64,000 nucleotides of DNA from Blasia pusilla. Taxonomy: Eukaryota; Marchantiophyta; Marchantiopsida; Blasiales. Every line of letters begins with the position of its first letter. Position 1 is the stretch's first letter. The notes below the pieces were generated by a model. The model was not told where the DNA came from and made no database searches. It saw nothing but the letters and a program-made list of their open reading frames with translations. This document shows positions 15,401-26,330 of this stretch, one piece after another. Made by a program: the position numbers and the translations under genes. The DNA is taken from assembly GCA_050084515.1 (NCBI GenBank), contig CM114274.1:9796001-9860000 (forward strand), read 5' to 3'.

Positions 15401-15520
15401 GGACAGTGTACTGTTCTCACCGTTAACCACCACATTCCATCGCTTGCTGACAATGATCACGTCTTGGTTCTGAGTGTTGGCAAGTATCTGATCGTTGTCA
15501 ACAGAATGCAGGTGTAAGCA
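9470..15520 (+). pseudogene. ABCC (MRP-type) transporter pseudogene
   Basis: A full-length but badly decayed relative of the intact ABCC gene at 43952-51889, in the same strand and order. Recognisable pieces are the linker before TMD1 (9478-9645, SLGSISWPSPVIAFGVRKTL); TMD1 (10023-10190, GEIINF..VDVEKIGNLVWY); KLQAWE-like text near 10330-10370; NBD1 entry and an eroded Walker A (10760-10915, ASGKSS); the TMD2 motif FWDSTPTGRVLSRV (11938-11980); TMD2 ASSDQ..TKVAWKILILLIP (13302-13450); AGVAGLAVIYG (14097-14130); the NBD2 entry and Walker A region (14590-14645); VEPSAGRIVIDG (14685-14722); VSDKYQLGDVVRAS (15009-15052); and the NBD2 signature, Walker B and H-loop region (15225-15480, [15 protein letters not shown]). 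Frames change repeatedly, stops interrupt it (for example TGA where the intact copy has Trp before SVGQ near 15260), and AT-rich filler lies at 12200-13200. A (CA)n tract at 10003-10020 replaces coding sequence. Confidence 0.85.
11033..11107. repeat. Perfect foldback, 26-bp arms
   Basis: The arms GTGTTTTTATATGCTACTAG(TATGTT) at 11033-11058 and their exact inverse at 11082-11107 enclose a 23-bp spacer. The structure sits inside the ABCC pseudogene, between its NBD1 and TMD2 remnants. It could be a small foldback element or the fused ends of a decayed inverted-repeat transposon. No clear target duplication was seen. Confidence 0.7.
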
Positions 15521-16934
15521 CGCAAATGCCTGAATGCTGTCAGTGACTGAAATGTGGGGGGAGCTGAGCATGGCCTTTGTGAATCACCGTCTGCTTGTTT
15601 AGATGGTTGAATCGAGAGGAGCTGCGGTTCCATTCATGAGTAATCAATCTGAGATTTGGTCCGCGGGTAAAATTGCAAGTATGATGGTTCCTCGACACCT
15701 GACTGAAGACAAGTCATCTCTGTTTTAGAAGCTTGTGTTGGAGTATTCCAGTACATCATGCAATCTGTGTGGTGATGGGGCAAAAGAGACGGAAGTATCG
15801 TCTTTATTCTGTCTTCAAATTTGACGTCTGATTGATCACACCCTTTCAGTTTCCTCATGGATTTGTGGTCGCAAGGCTACAACAGGAACTGCTTAGTGCT
15901 TGAAATCTCGTATGCCGGGCTTGCCAAGGCACATGGAAGGGGTCCCTGGAATTGATTTTCCTGTGCGACTCGACTCTTGAGGAAATTAGACACGAAGCAT
16001 AAATCCAGTCAACTGAAGAGGAGGATTTTTGGGATCTTCGTTTCGGATGATAAATCCTGTTGTGAAGCATTTCCCGCGGGACGCATTCATTGGATGTCTG
16101 ACTGCAGACTTCGGTATCTTTGGTGTAAAATTAGAAAACGTTGACAGAGTGATCTGGTGGAGAAACAGAGTCTCCGAGCGAGTGGCTGATTGATCATGCT
16201 CTGAAGGCTGGAATTGAAACTTTCCTTGATTGCTGGTGGTAAGCTTTGTGGCTTTGTCATGTAGTTCTGCGCAATTTTGTGAGGAAGAGTGTGTTGAGCG
16301 AGCGAGTAGGCAGAGTATAACACTTATGCGTGCCACTGAAGAGTTTTTCCGAATTGGTTCCATTGAGTTAATCCAATCCCAAGGAACGCGTCTTTGCTCT
16401 ACTTTGAGAGCGATCATCATTCTCTCCTTCGGCGATGGCTGACAATTTCACGAATGGCAGGTTCGTGTGTACACGTTTCATCGGCCTCTCCTTCCCCAAC
16501 CCCTAAACTGACGACTCGAATTTCTTCTGTCCATTGAAAGCAATCATTCTCTGCTTTTGTGATGGCTGACGGTTTCAGCTGTGAAAACAGACAATTTGCG
16601 CACATTCATGGGATCGACGACTGTACCTTCTCTAAACCCTCGAGTCATTCCTCAAGTTTGTACCTACCACTGACAATATCCATGTGCACCTGTAAGATGC
16701 TAAACCCTTCTCGCGCTGCGCTTCGATTCGGAAGTGAAGAGTCGGTTGGTGGGTTTCATCAGTATAGTTGTAGCACATTCAGATTTGTAAGACAGCACGA
16801 TTTATCTTCGAAGCTTTTCTTTTCTAGATTGAAAAATTCAGTGGTGGATGAATACCGGCTAATAGACACGCCAATCTTGATGTGGAGTCCTTCCGTCCGA
16901 TTCTGGGAGCGGAGGGCGATACTGAGAACCATCA
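15521..16934. other. Spacer, nothing recognised
   Basis: Moderate-GC sequence downstream of the ABCC pseudogene. Short open frames occur on both strands, but none has recognisable domains, and I found no convincing exon chain. Confidence 0.35.
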
Positions 16935-17420
16935 CTACCTTTCGTAGTTGATTTCGACGGAAGTGTTGGCAGAAATGTCCATCAATCTCAGTTTTTTGGA
17001 CCTCCGAATGAACCCATGCCCCAGCAACTTCACTTTCACTCTCTGGTATATACCGAAGAACCTCTTCCTTCGCGGGCCTACTTTAGGCACCTGCAAATCC
17101 TCCCCTTCAAGTGCTTTCGAGATGCCTCTTCCATCTCCAGCAGTGTCATCATCATCGTCGTCGTCGTCTCCATCGGCTCCATAGAACTTCTCAAAGCCCT
17201 CGGGACTTCCGTGCTTGTCGATCATGTCCATGAGGTCGAGCTCTTCCTGGCTGACAACTCTCTCTTCGCTTTCCGTCGTCATCAAACTGCCTATGAACTG
17301 GAAGAACTTCTTACAGTCTGCACTCTTCAGTTCCTCTGGCAGGTCCAATCCTTCATATCCGGAATCCCAAAACGTCGAGGGTCCCTCCCCGGATGTTGAT
17401 GGCTCCATTTTCTGGTTCAA
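16935..17420 (-). CDS. Hypothetical small acidic protein (161 aa)
   Basis: I do not recognise this protein. It is an open frame of 161 codons with an ATG at 17420 and a second Met four codons later. The N-terminal half is acidic and includes DLPEELKSADCKKFFQFIG and SQEELDLMDMIDKHG. It then has a run of eight aspartates and a basic C-terminal third (GPRRKRFFGIYQRVKVKLLG). Charge distribution and codon use look protein-like, and the opposite frames are less plausible. A GT follows the last codons (GAAAG|GTAGTG), so splicing to a further exon is possible and the 3' end is uncertain. It is convergent to the ABCC pseudogene. It could be a real short gene or one exon of a longer minus-strand gene. 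Confidence 0.4.
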   Translation of the reverse strand: MNQKMEPSTSGEGPSTFWDSGYEGLDLPEELKSADCKKFFQFIGSLMTTESEERVVSQEELDLMDMIDKHGSPEGFEKFYGADGDDDDDDDDTAGDGRGISKALEGEDLQVPKVGPRRKRFFGIYQRVKVKLLGHGFIRRSKKLRLMDISANTSVEINYER

Positions 17421-19479
17421 TTTCTACATTCACGTCGTGTGCTGCCTGCCTGCCTGCCTGATGGACACCCGCGCCGTGTCTACTTACACATCGGGACGAC
17501 GAAGATACATCTCTCCCTCGGAAGGACGCAGGTTGTTGGTGAATTGAAATTTTATTGAAATTTGTCCTTTGTGCTGAGAACTTCTGCTTGGCCTTGGCCT
17601 GGTCCTTGTGTGTGCCGTTCCTGGAGGAACTGTTCAGCGGTGGATCAAAGCAAGAGGTGAGCGGTCGCTCATGTGAGACGGAAAATCCGGTGAAATAATG
17701 TGTGGGTGGGTGTGGGAGCGAGAGCGAGAGAGTGGCTTCCTTTTAATTCAATCGTGGATCCATATACGCTGTGTGTGTGTGTGTGTGTGGTGGAAGTGAA
17801 GTAGGTGAGTGGGAGCGCTCGTGTGTGGTTCATGGAAGCTCGAGGCCATAATGCAGTGGAAGATTAGTAAGGCCGAGAGAGCTCTTGGCGTTCGACGTTA
17901 GCAGTGTGGATGCGCTCAAGCTCGCGCAGGTGCGAAGCATTCAACGAGCCGATCAGCAGCGGTTTGATGGTTACGAATCGCTCGTAGGATGCTTGTCCGG
18001 CTGATAAGATGGCGTTCGCTGCGTGCGTCTAAGCAGTGCGAGGCATTTAGTTTGCCACAGCGTGTTGAAGCTTCGATGCTCATTACAATTGCTCAATAGC
18101 TTCACCACAACTTGTGAAACCCGCAATGTCTTGAGTGGAACGATCCACAAACTACACTGCAACGATCGTCAAGTATCTTGTCGATGTCTCGCGTGTCTAG
18201 AATCAGTCGCCTTCATGATCACACGATTGGAGTTCCGATTTGCTTACGTGCGTTTAACCTCGATCGATCACAAGAACATTTGAGATGCACGGATGCTCAA
18301 ACAGATTGTTCCACGACTGGGATAGAAAACACAGAAGGAAGAAATACCAACCGTCTCCGGTGGCACAATGCCGCCTACTTACCTTGAGAATGCCGGCACC
18401 ATTAGCATCAGCAGAATCGAAGAAACCAACACCAAAGACTAGCGGCGGCCCGACTGTCGGAACGCAAGCTGCGCGCGGCCCTTGGTATCTCGCCCCGTCG
18501 TCTGATGCGGATTGATGGGAGATGAAATCGCGCAACCAAACGACATCATCCCATGGATCCGAGTTGGCGGTGCTAAGCTTCTCGCTCCGCGCAATCCAAT
18601 CACAGACAACGTAGAAGAGGGATGCAGTGCAGTGGGGATCTTGTACCCGCATAGCTTGTCAGTCCTGATACTCCCATCGCTGTGTTCGATTAGCTTGATT
18701 ATGCACGGCCCATTCGCTCATGTTTGCTTTGCAACACGTGAGCTCATGCTTCAGCTTAGATGGGAGTCGGCTCGCAAGAGACAACAGTGGCAGGCACTGC
18801 TGAACGATCCTAGATCGCGGCAGGCACGCAGACGTGGAGTGTAGCACATTAGCGTTTACGAGCAGCGTGGCCTTCATACCTCGATCAGAATGGATCGGAA
18901 AGGAGGTCAGGAAGACGACATCGCTTTCATAGCCACGCCGTACGGAGAGACGGATGGCTGCAGCGCTGTAACGTAATGGACGAGTAGGGATTGGCCTGGT
19001 CCATCCAGAAAAGCAAACGCGGCTGCTTCTCGTTCAGGAGGGGTGGGTGGGTGGGTCCGTGAAATCGGTTTCTGGAGGAGTTTTTCTAGTAGGTCTCGAT
19101 GTTGATCGAGTGTGTGTGACAGGCGGTAGTGCTAGGGGAGCAGGACGGATCACATGATGAGGTAGAAACCGTTACCTACCCGCCATAGATTGAATTTTGC
19201 TCTCAATCTCTATCCATTCCTCACCTGCCATGTTCCCCCGCACGTCTCCAGAACCGAGTTAGTAATCAATTTGTGTGATGTTTCTTTACTCTCGTGACAT
19301 TATCCCATTTCTTTACGGACTCTCTAACAGATTGAACCACTTTCGATTCCTCTCTATCTCCTTTCGTGCTCGTGAGCCTCTGACTTCTATTACCTCCTAT
19401 GTCACCCACGTTTCAGTCAGGGGGTGGTTTCCTGGGATTCGAGAACCTGCACAATCAATCAACTGCCTTTTCAACTGAT

Positions 19480-19522
<43 letters not shown>

Positions 19523-21435
19523 CCTGCGTCTACGCTCGTGCCAGTGATCACTGTTGTCCACTATTCTGGCCCTACAGTCCTCGTCTGCTTAGCAACCCTA
19601 TACGTTCCCGATTGCAACACGTTCACTTGAACGCTGGAACATCTGGAGCCCCTCCCTGACAGCGCGTCTGATCCATCGCCTCTTTCCTCACCACTCTGCA
19701 TTCCTCATCAGTGCACTTCTTCTTCTTGACGCCTGTCATGCTCTGTGATTTCTCGTCCTCCCTACACCGCTCGTCCGGTATGCAACCTCACCGATTGCAT
19801 CGGAAATCGGGAAGCAAGCCCTCTCTGACAGTTCGTCTGATGGATGGTCTCTCTCTTCTCCACGAGTGTGACAAGTGCAGACGGATGAGGCGATAACACA
19901 AAGCGCATAATCGCATGGAAAGGAAGGTTTTCCGAAATCAAGAAAGGCTTCCATGGGAGCCAGATCAGATGAAATCTCCTCACCCACCCACTCACTCACT
20001 CACTCACCCACCCACCCACCCACCCACGAGCATCAACGAGCACGAGGCTGGGAAGCTTCTTTACCCTATCTTCCATCGCAGCACCGACCACGACTCCGAG
20101 CGAGGATGAATCTCAGGGTTTCGCGTCACCACCAGAGGCCCAGTCCTTCCTCACGATGGATGGACAGCGAGCCCCAAAGCATCCCCTCCCAACTTCACAG
20201 TACAAGCGTTTTGTCGTCATTTGTCGCACACACACGCCCGCACTCATACTCAATTTGGTCTCCTCCCCGTCTGCATCGCCTGGCGTGAAGCAGTTGCCAT
20301 ACCTGCCTTCCTGTGGTGGTCCCGTGATATACACCACCAGAGAGAACGACGCCATAGCTAGTCCGAGCCAATCTCCGAATGCATAATGCACCAGATACGA
20401 CTCAAATTTCCAGTACAGTTACCCTAAACACTCACTCTCTCTCTCTCTCTCATGCGTCCAATCCAGCACCGCCCAGGCAGGGAGAGAGGGCGGGAGGTCT
20501 AGAATCGCAATGCTACGCCAAAGCGAGGGTATGCACTGTAGACTCGCGGTTCGGTCACAATTGCACGAGTGTGCAGCAGAGAGAGCGAAGAAAAGAAACA
20601 AACAACGGGGAAGGGTTGCTGCGAATGGGGAGAATTGCCACCCGTCCGCCGGACCCGTGCGCATTGCTCCGATTCCCAAACACAACAACGCCTGGCGAGC
20701 GTCGTCACTGTACGGTTTCTGATCGTCACGGGCATGCAGCGGTTTCAGATCAGAGAGGGTCCGGTTGCAATTGCGATCGGGCTAGCAGCAGCGATGCATA
20801 GATCTTACTGTTGGCCAGATGCTACAGCGGAGGAGGGAACTCCAATTAGCGCACAAGGCGATATTGCCTAGAGGATGAGACAAGCGAGGCTCGGAATTCG
20901 AACGAGTAGCTAGCAAGTATCGATGCACACATAGTAGAGATGGCCGGTCGCTTTTCGCAGATCGTACCAATGAGAGCGCGAGCACATTGTGTCTGGCGCA
21001 AGAAACGAATACTGCAGGAAGGAGCAACGAACGACCACGTTTGACTGAGTTCCGTGCGCACTGTCTGGAGCAAGCCTCCATCGCCTCGCCCTCACTCCCT
21101 CCCTCCCCGAAAAGATCCCCATCTCTCGGGCCGGTCACATATCTACGCACTCACTGCATTAAAGTAAGCGCCGAAATGCTCGAAGGGGTCACACGAATTC
21201 TCTGTCAGCTTTTTAGACGGACTTGGGGAGATTCGCTCTGCCACCTCAACCACAAATCGACGAGAAGTCTCAAACCGACACCTTCCCTGTTTGTCGTTCC
21301 CTCAAAGTTCAAAACTGGAACCTTTTGCCATAGAGCACTCCAGTTACCTTCCGCGTTTGACTCATGCTCATTACGTCAATGCACGAGTTTTAGGAGAGAA
21401 CATGGAGAATCTTAAATATGTTGTCTTTATTCTAA
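17421..21435. other. GC-rich spacer with microsatellites, no firm gene
   Basis: This is gene-island-like composition with simple repeats: (TG)n near 17771-17788, (TC)n at 19480-19520, CACC/CACT runs near 19980-20025 and (CT)n near 20433-20450. A minus-strand open stretch at 18383-18652 ends in a good donor (AAG|GTAAGTAGG), but I found neither its partner exons nor a known domain. Confidence 0.4.
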
Positions 21436-21558
21436 CTAGTGGGCAGCCCAGCCCGTGCATGGAGTCATGTTGAAAATATTTTTTTAATAGAAAACATGTT
21501 CTTATCAAATAAGAGTTATTTGCAAGTAAGAATGCACTCTCCAATGATAATATATAGA
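21436..21558 (-). mobile_element. Mini-Helitron, family 2 (intact ends)
   Basis: On the minus strand the element starts TCTATATATTATCATTGGAG immediately after an A. It ends with a hairpin-like CATGCACGGGCTGGGCTGCC, then CACTAG followed by T. The ends match the Helitron rule (A|TC...CTAG|T). At 123 bp it has no coding capacity. Both ends are shared with 7582-7781. Confidence 0.7.
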
Positions 21559-22042
21559 TGTTGTAAGATTATTTTTAAAATTTTGAATGTTGGATTTATT
21601 TATTTATTTTGTAGTTTGTCAAAGTTCTTGTATATCCTCTCATGAAGTGATGGTGGTGGGTTACTACCGGATTGGAGCCTTGTCCCTATTCATCCTCGGG
21701 TTTAGATTGAATTAGTTAACCTTGAGCTCTCTATGGAATTCTCTTGTGAAACAAGGAGAAAATTTTCAAGTTCTATTTACTAATGTGTAGGAGACTGTAG
21801 CACAATGGGAACTGCTGGTAGTGTGTTCATTTCCTGCTGGAAAGTCCACTTTGGCCAAAGTGCCCCTCCCGACATAACTCGACTCTTACCCTCCAAGACC
21901 TAACCCGAGGATGAATAGGCGCGAGGGGTTAGAGGATTCTCTTTTTTTTTCATTCTTTTGTTATATGTTGAGCCTAACATTACAATCTAATCTTTTCATG
22001 TCAATCATGGGTAGATGACTTTCACATTCTCTTTATACTAAT

Positions 22043-22198
22043 ATAGTGCTCGTGCTATGCACAGGAGAAAGGGCACATCACCCGTTATGTCACCTGTTAA
22101 ACATTATACGTGTCACCATAAGAGGAGGAAAAAATGTACATGTGTCAGCACAAGAGGAAGGGGTTCTCAAACCCCATCCTCTTTTAATAATATTGAGA
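22043..22198 (-). mobile_element. Mini-Helitron, family 1
   Basis: On the minus strand it starts TCTCAATATTATTAAAAGAG after an A, then has the family palindrome GGGGTTTGAGAACCCC. It ends with GTGCATAGCACGAG hairpin sequence and CACTAT, a one-base-off CTAG. Two internal copies of a GTGACACGT/CTGACACATG-like box are also present in the other family 1 copies. It lies directly against the 5' side of the eroded non-LTR copy that begins near 22207. Confidence 0.65.
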
Positions 22199-22206
22199 TA
22201 GATATT

Positions 22207-23735
22207 TTTGGTATTTCTAATCTCCTTCATTTCTTTCTATCGAAGTATCGATTTTGGGTGTGTTTGGTCTTGTTACGATATTCTTGGCAAGTTAGTTCTT
22301 TTCCTACGTACCAAGTGGTTTTTCCTGTTTTTCATACTTACTTTTTGGCTCCAATTTTTTTAAGGGATTTTTCAGGTCAATTCCTATCCCGCGCCTTTCT
22401 TACTCTTTTAACATTTTAGCTCACTACTTCGACCTTGCCTCTCTCCTTAGGGCATTTTAGATTTTTTCTCTTGAGCCACTTCTTTAATGTGACACCTTAT
22501 AGTTCTTTTTAATTTTCTCAAGGTTAAAGTAAGTGATTTTCAATCACAAATTTGTTTTTATCTAACCTTCATTCTCTATCTAGATCTTTTATGGATAAAT
22601 TCTACTCCTTTAATTATGCATCTTATCCCAATAATTTTATTTAATTATAGTTTATTACATCTCCATTTTTTTTGAATGACATGCTTATATTTGGTTCTAT
22701 GGATATAGAGTTGGACAATCCATCTTCTTGTATATTTGGTTTTGTACGCCCTCATTTGGTCCTTACCTTGTTCCCTAATTTCCTTCTTCATTGTAGATCT
22801 TGTTATCTTCATCTTGATACTCATATAGCCATTACGCTCCCTACATTTCTATCCTATTCTCCTCTTATCCCCTCTCCTTCTTTTCTTGTTCATCATAATC
22901 TCGATCCATTGCTATTGAATCATGTCACTTTATCATCCTTCCATATCTCATTTGAATCCTTGCTTCCAACTCCTAGCTTTTCTATCCATATCCCTCCTCC
23001 TCCTCCTCCTTCCCCAACTTTCTTACCTCACATCTTCATCCATTATCATCTCATTCACCTCCTCCTCTTGCAATTAATCATTCTTCTTTTATAATAGGAA
23101 GACCTATGAAACAAAAATGCATTTGATGTAGCCTACGTTTGGAAAAAGTTTGTGATTTTTCACGTACGACTTGAGCATTGGGACCTCTCTCTTTTCCGAT
23201 TCCATGTGCAGATATACTGACAGTCTAAGAAGCTCTTCAACCTCCTTAAAGTAATGATTCTACTTATATATTTTCATAGAAAACTACATAACAAATTTTG
23301 ACTTAGAAGTTTTCATAAGGACGCTTCTTCATACTCTTTGCTTATTAAGAAGCAAATTATTAATCATGGTTTTTTTGCATCTTCACGATTACTTTATCCT
23401 TGCATATTCAAGAAGTGGATTTATCTTTCTATGTAAGGTGTGTGCACAAATTATAATAATGTCATTTGTTGTATTCTGTATATATCTAGGCTCTTGGAGG
23501 TTTATCATTTATTGTCTATGGATAATCCTCCTTTTGTTGTTCGCCCTTTGGCTATTGAAGAGGTATTATACCTCTTGGTTATTCGATTCCTCTACTTATA
23601 GTTTCATCCCCACTTTTATTCCCATCTATTTCCTCATAAATTTGGAGTGGAAACCCCTAGTGGTTAGAAGTTGAAGATAGTTGTTCATATATTTGTTTGA
23701 ACCTTCTATGCCTATGATATACCCATTATTTATAT
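22207..23735 (+). mobile_element. Eroded, internally deleted copy of the non-LTR retrotransposon
   Basis: This aligns by eye with the fuller copy at 55450-59600. Positions 22207-23090 match the 5' region and the proline-rich N-terminal segment (both contain HCRS, DTHIAIT/NTPITL and IPPPPPPSPT-like strings). Positions 23366-23674 match the start of the reverse transcriptase around the KVCAHMAVGRLPF to FGVATPGG region. The part between is mostly missing. The copy is far more AT-rich than its relative, largely where the other copy has C or G, which suggests long decay. It has no coding capacity left. Confidence 0.75.
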
Positions 23736-24982
23736 ATCTTTTATCCCAAGGAAATCCAAGTTAAACACAAGAATATTAGAGTTTCATCATAAGAAATGCT
23801 CAATTTTAGAATTATGGTTTTTCCCAAAAATTTTACATTTTAATTTTTATGCCCAATAACTCAAAGTTCTCTTTGTCATCAAAGAGGATCATGATGCAAA
23901 GATAATTTTTTTATGAAGTAGATATTATCATTCAATCCATTATTTCATGAAGTGGTCAATTTTCATTTTAACTCCATCACATTTTCCAATGGAATTATTG
24001 GGGTGGGAATGTTGAATCTCCATCCTTAAGATTCATACAATGATGAATGTAAATCTCAACAAAATTATTCGTTGTTGAGCTTTATGGGATTGAATTTTTG
24101 TTTTTTAATTCATGATTATGATTGAGCAAGAGATGTGCTCTCCATGGTTCCTAAGCAAAGTAGAGCGCACACCTAGGTTTTGTCTTGTCCCATTGCTTAT
24201 AAGTGCTTTTCTACCTTTCACGATAATGTCATATTTGAAAATGGGCACAAAGTGTTTGAAAATTTGAAGTTGGCATATGTGGCATGTTAAAATCATTACA
24301 TAAAAAAATTAAATCAATAGTTGTTTCTTGACTCTTTTTATGCTTTTTTTTTTTTTTTTTTCTCATTAGCAAGTTTTTACATCCCCTTTCTATATGACTT
24401 TCATTGTAACAGTTTAAATTTATGGCTTGGGAAGTTGCCTAATAGATTTTTCACAAGTGTACAAATCTTAAAATACATACTTATGGGTTTGGCTTTATGG
24501 GGTTTCATACCCTCCATCCTAACCATCACAATATCCACTTGGGGACATCAAATTTTATTTAATTTAATTTTATCAGTCCCTGTTATGTTGTCCTTGATTT
24601 TTTTTTCATGAATAGATATTTTTCCTTTTAGGAAATGAATAAAGGTGTGATTTCAAAAAACTTAACCTAGGTTGCTAAAACACCAAAAAAGCTAAGAACC
24701 GCCTTGAAAAAGATGAGTGACCAAGTTTAAGTAAATTACAAAGTATTTAATAATAAAAAAGAAACTAGTACACTTACCAATATTGATATTCTAAGAAATC
24801 TTCTTCTAATAAGAGATTAGAAAAGTAGAGGCAAAGGGTATATTGATAGCGAGATTGGTGGAGCATGAAGAATTTTTTATCTTCTTATCGAATCTTAAAA
24901 AGGAAGAATTTAAAAATGTAATTGTAAAATAAAAGCTATATAAAATCTATCAATCTACAAGACCTATAAAAAATTACAAGTC

Positions 24983-25018
<36 letters not shown>

Positions 25019-26239
25019 AGGAGACGTATTTTTAAAAAAATATCACATCTATCAGTGCATGAAAGTTCATAAGTTATGCCCATCTAAATTTCAAGTTCTG
25101 ACAAAAGAATGATATATCAACCTCATTTTTGAAATCTACTATAACATGTAGATGTTACATTCAATTTCGATTCAAATAAGTGAGAGACATATAAATATGG
25201 GTTGATATACTTTAAAACAACATATTTTGGAAGCATAATATCATATTTTTGGCGCTCGATATGAGTAACATTGCATCCCAAGAAAATCATGTTGCATCTA
25301 CATCTACAATGATTCTTATTATTAAAAGTAAGAAATGCTTTGCATTAATAGAAAATGTTCCAAGACAAGACATTGTAGGGGTCGTTCATATGAGAAGACC
25401 AAGATGAGTGATCCAAAAAGATCTTGCTTTATTACTACTTCACAATGGATATTATACATGGGAAAAAACATCACATATTATCCTCAATCATATGAAGATC
25501 CAGAGAAATATTTTTTTATTGCAATGTGCAAAGAAATTTAGGCAAAAAAAACAAACAAGGAAGAAGAAAAAAAAAAAGGCACATGACACTTAGAAACCAT
25601 TCTATATAAATATAGCGTAGTAATATGAAGAGATGTGTGAATATCTTCGGCAATAGAAGTATATCTATGGTTTCTACAATTTCACAATACACTTTCCTAG
25701 GAAAGTGTATGACTTGTTCTTTGCACATACGACTAGGGCTGCACTCGAGGGAACACGCTTGAATTTTCAAATTTATTCTATTAATTGAGGAAGGATTGCA
25801 CCAGTTTGTTATGTGAGGAAAGTCGCTTCTAAAAGAAAGATGAAATGTTATATTGATTCTAACGTAAAATAAATAAGGTGAATCCCTAATGTGAATGTGG
25901 TTATGTATGAGTGGAAAATTCATGATTTCATCATGTTAAAATTGAAAGAAAATCTCTTACTTATTATGAAAAGAAAATTCTTAAAAAAAGAAAGGCTCAA
26001 AATAGAATGATCTCTTTCCTCTTACAAAATCAAAAATATAAGAAAAATCACACAAAGGATTTTAAAATATAAATAATTTACAACAAAAATATTAATGGGA
26101 GACCCATCCATCCTACATGCATTCTTAGCAAGTTTAGAGAGAACTCCAGATTTCCTACTAAAACACCTAGCCATTTCAAATCTAATTATAGAGTCTCCTA
26201 ACTTTGATTAGCCAACTAACTCCACATAGAATGATCCCA
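23736..26239. other. AT-rich spacer with an (AAT)n(ATT)n palindrome at 24985-25018
   Basis: No gene recognised. An (AAT)n tract runs straight into its inverse (ATT)n at 24985-25018, making a perfect microsatellite palindrome. A long T run lies at 24344-24362. Confidence 0.4.
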
Positions 26240-26330
26240 CCAAGGTCCGGGGAGTTTTTTCGTGACAACCGGTGCATTTATGGTTTGTATAAAACCCAAC
26301 GGCAATTTTTGAACTTTTCTGTATTCCAAC

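Noticed and set aside
18383-18652. Minus-strand open stretch ending in a good splice donor (AAG|GTAAGTAGG)
   Set aside because: No acceptor, partner exon or known domain could be found, so I did not call a gene.
24985-25018. (AAT)n(ATT)n palindrome as a functional hairpin
   Set aside because: Simple-sequence origin is the easier explanation; nothing nearby suggests function.
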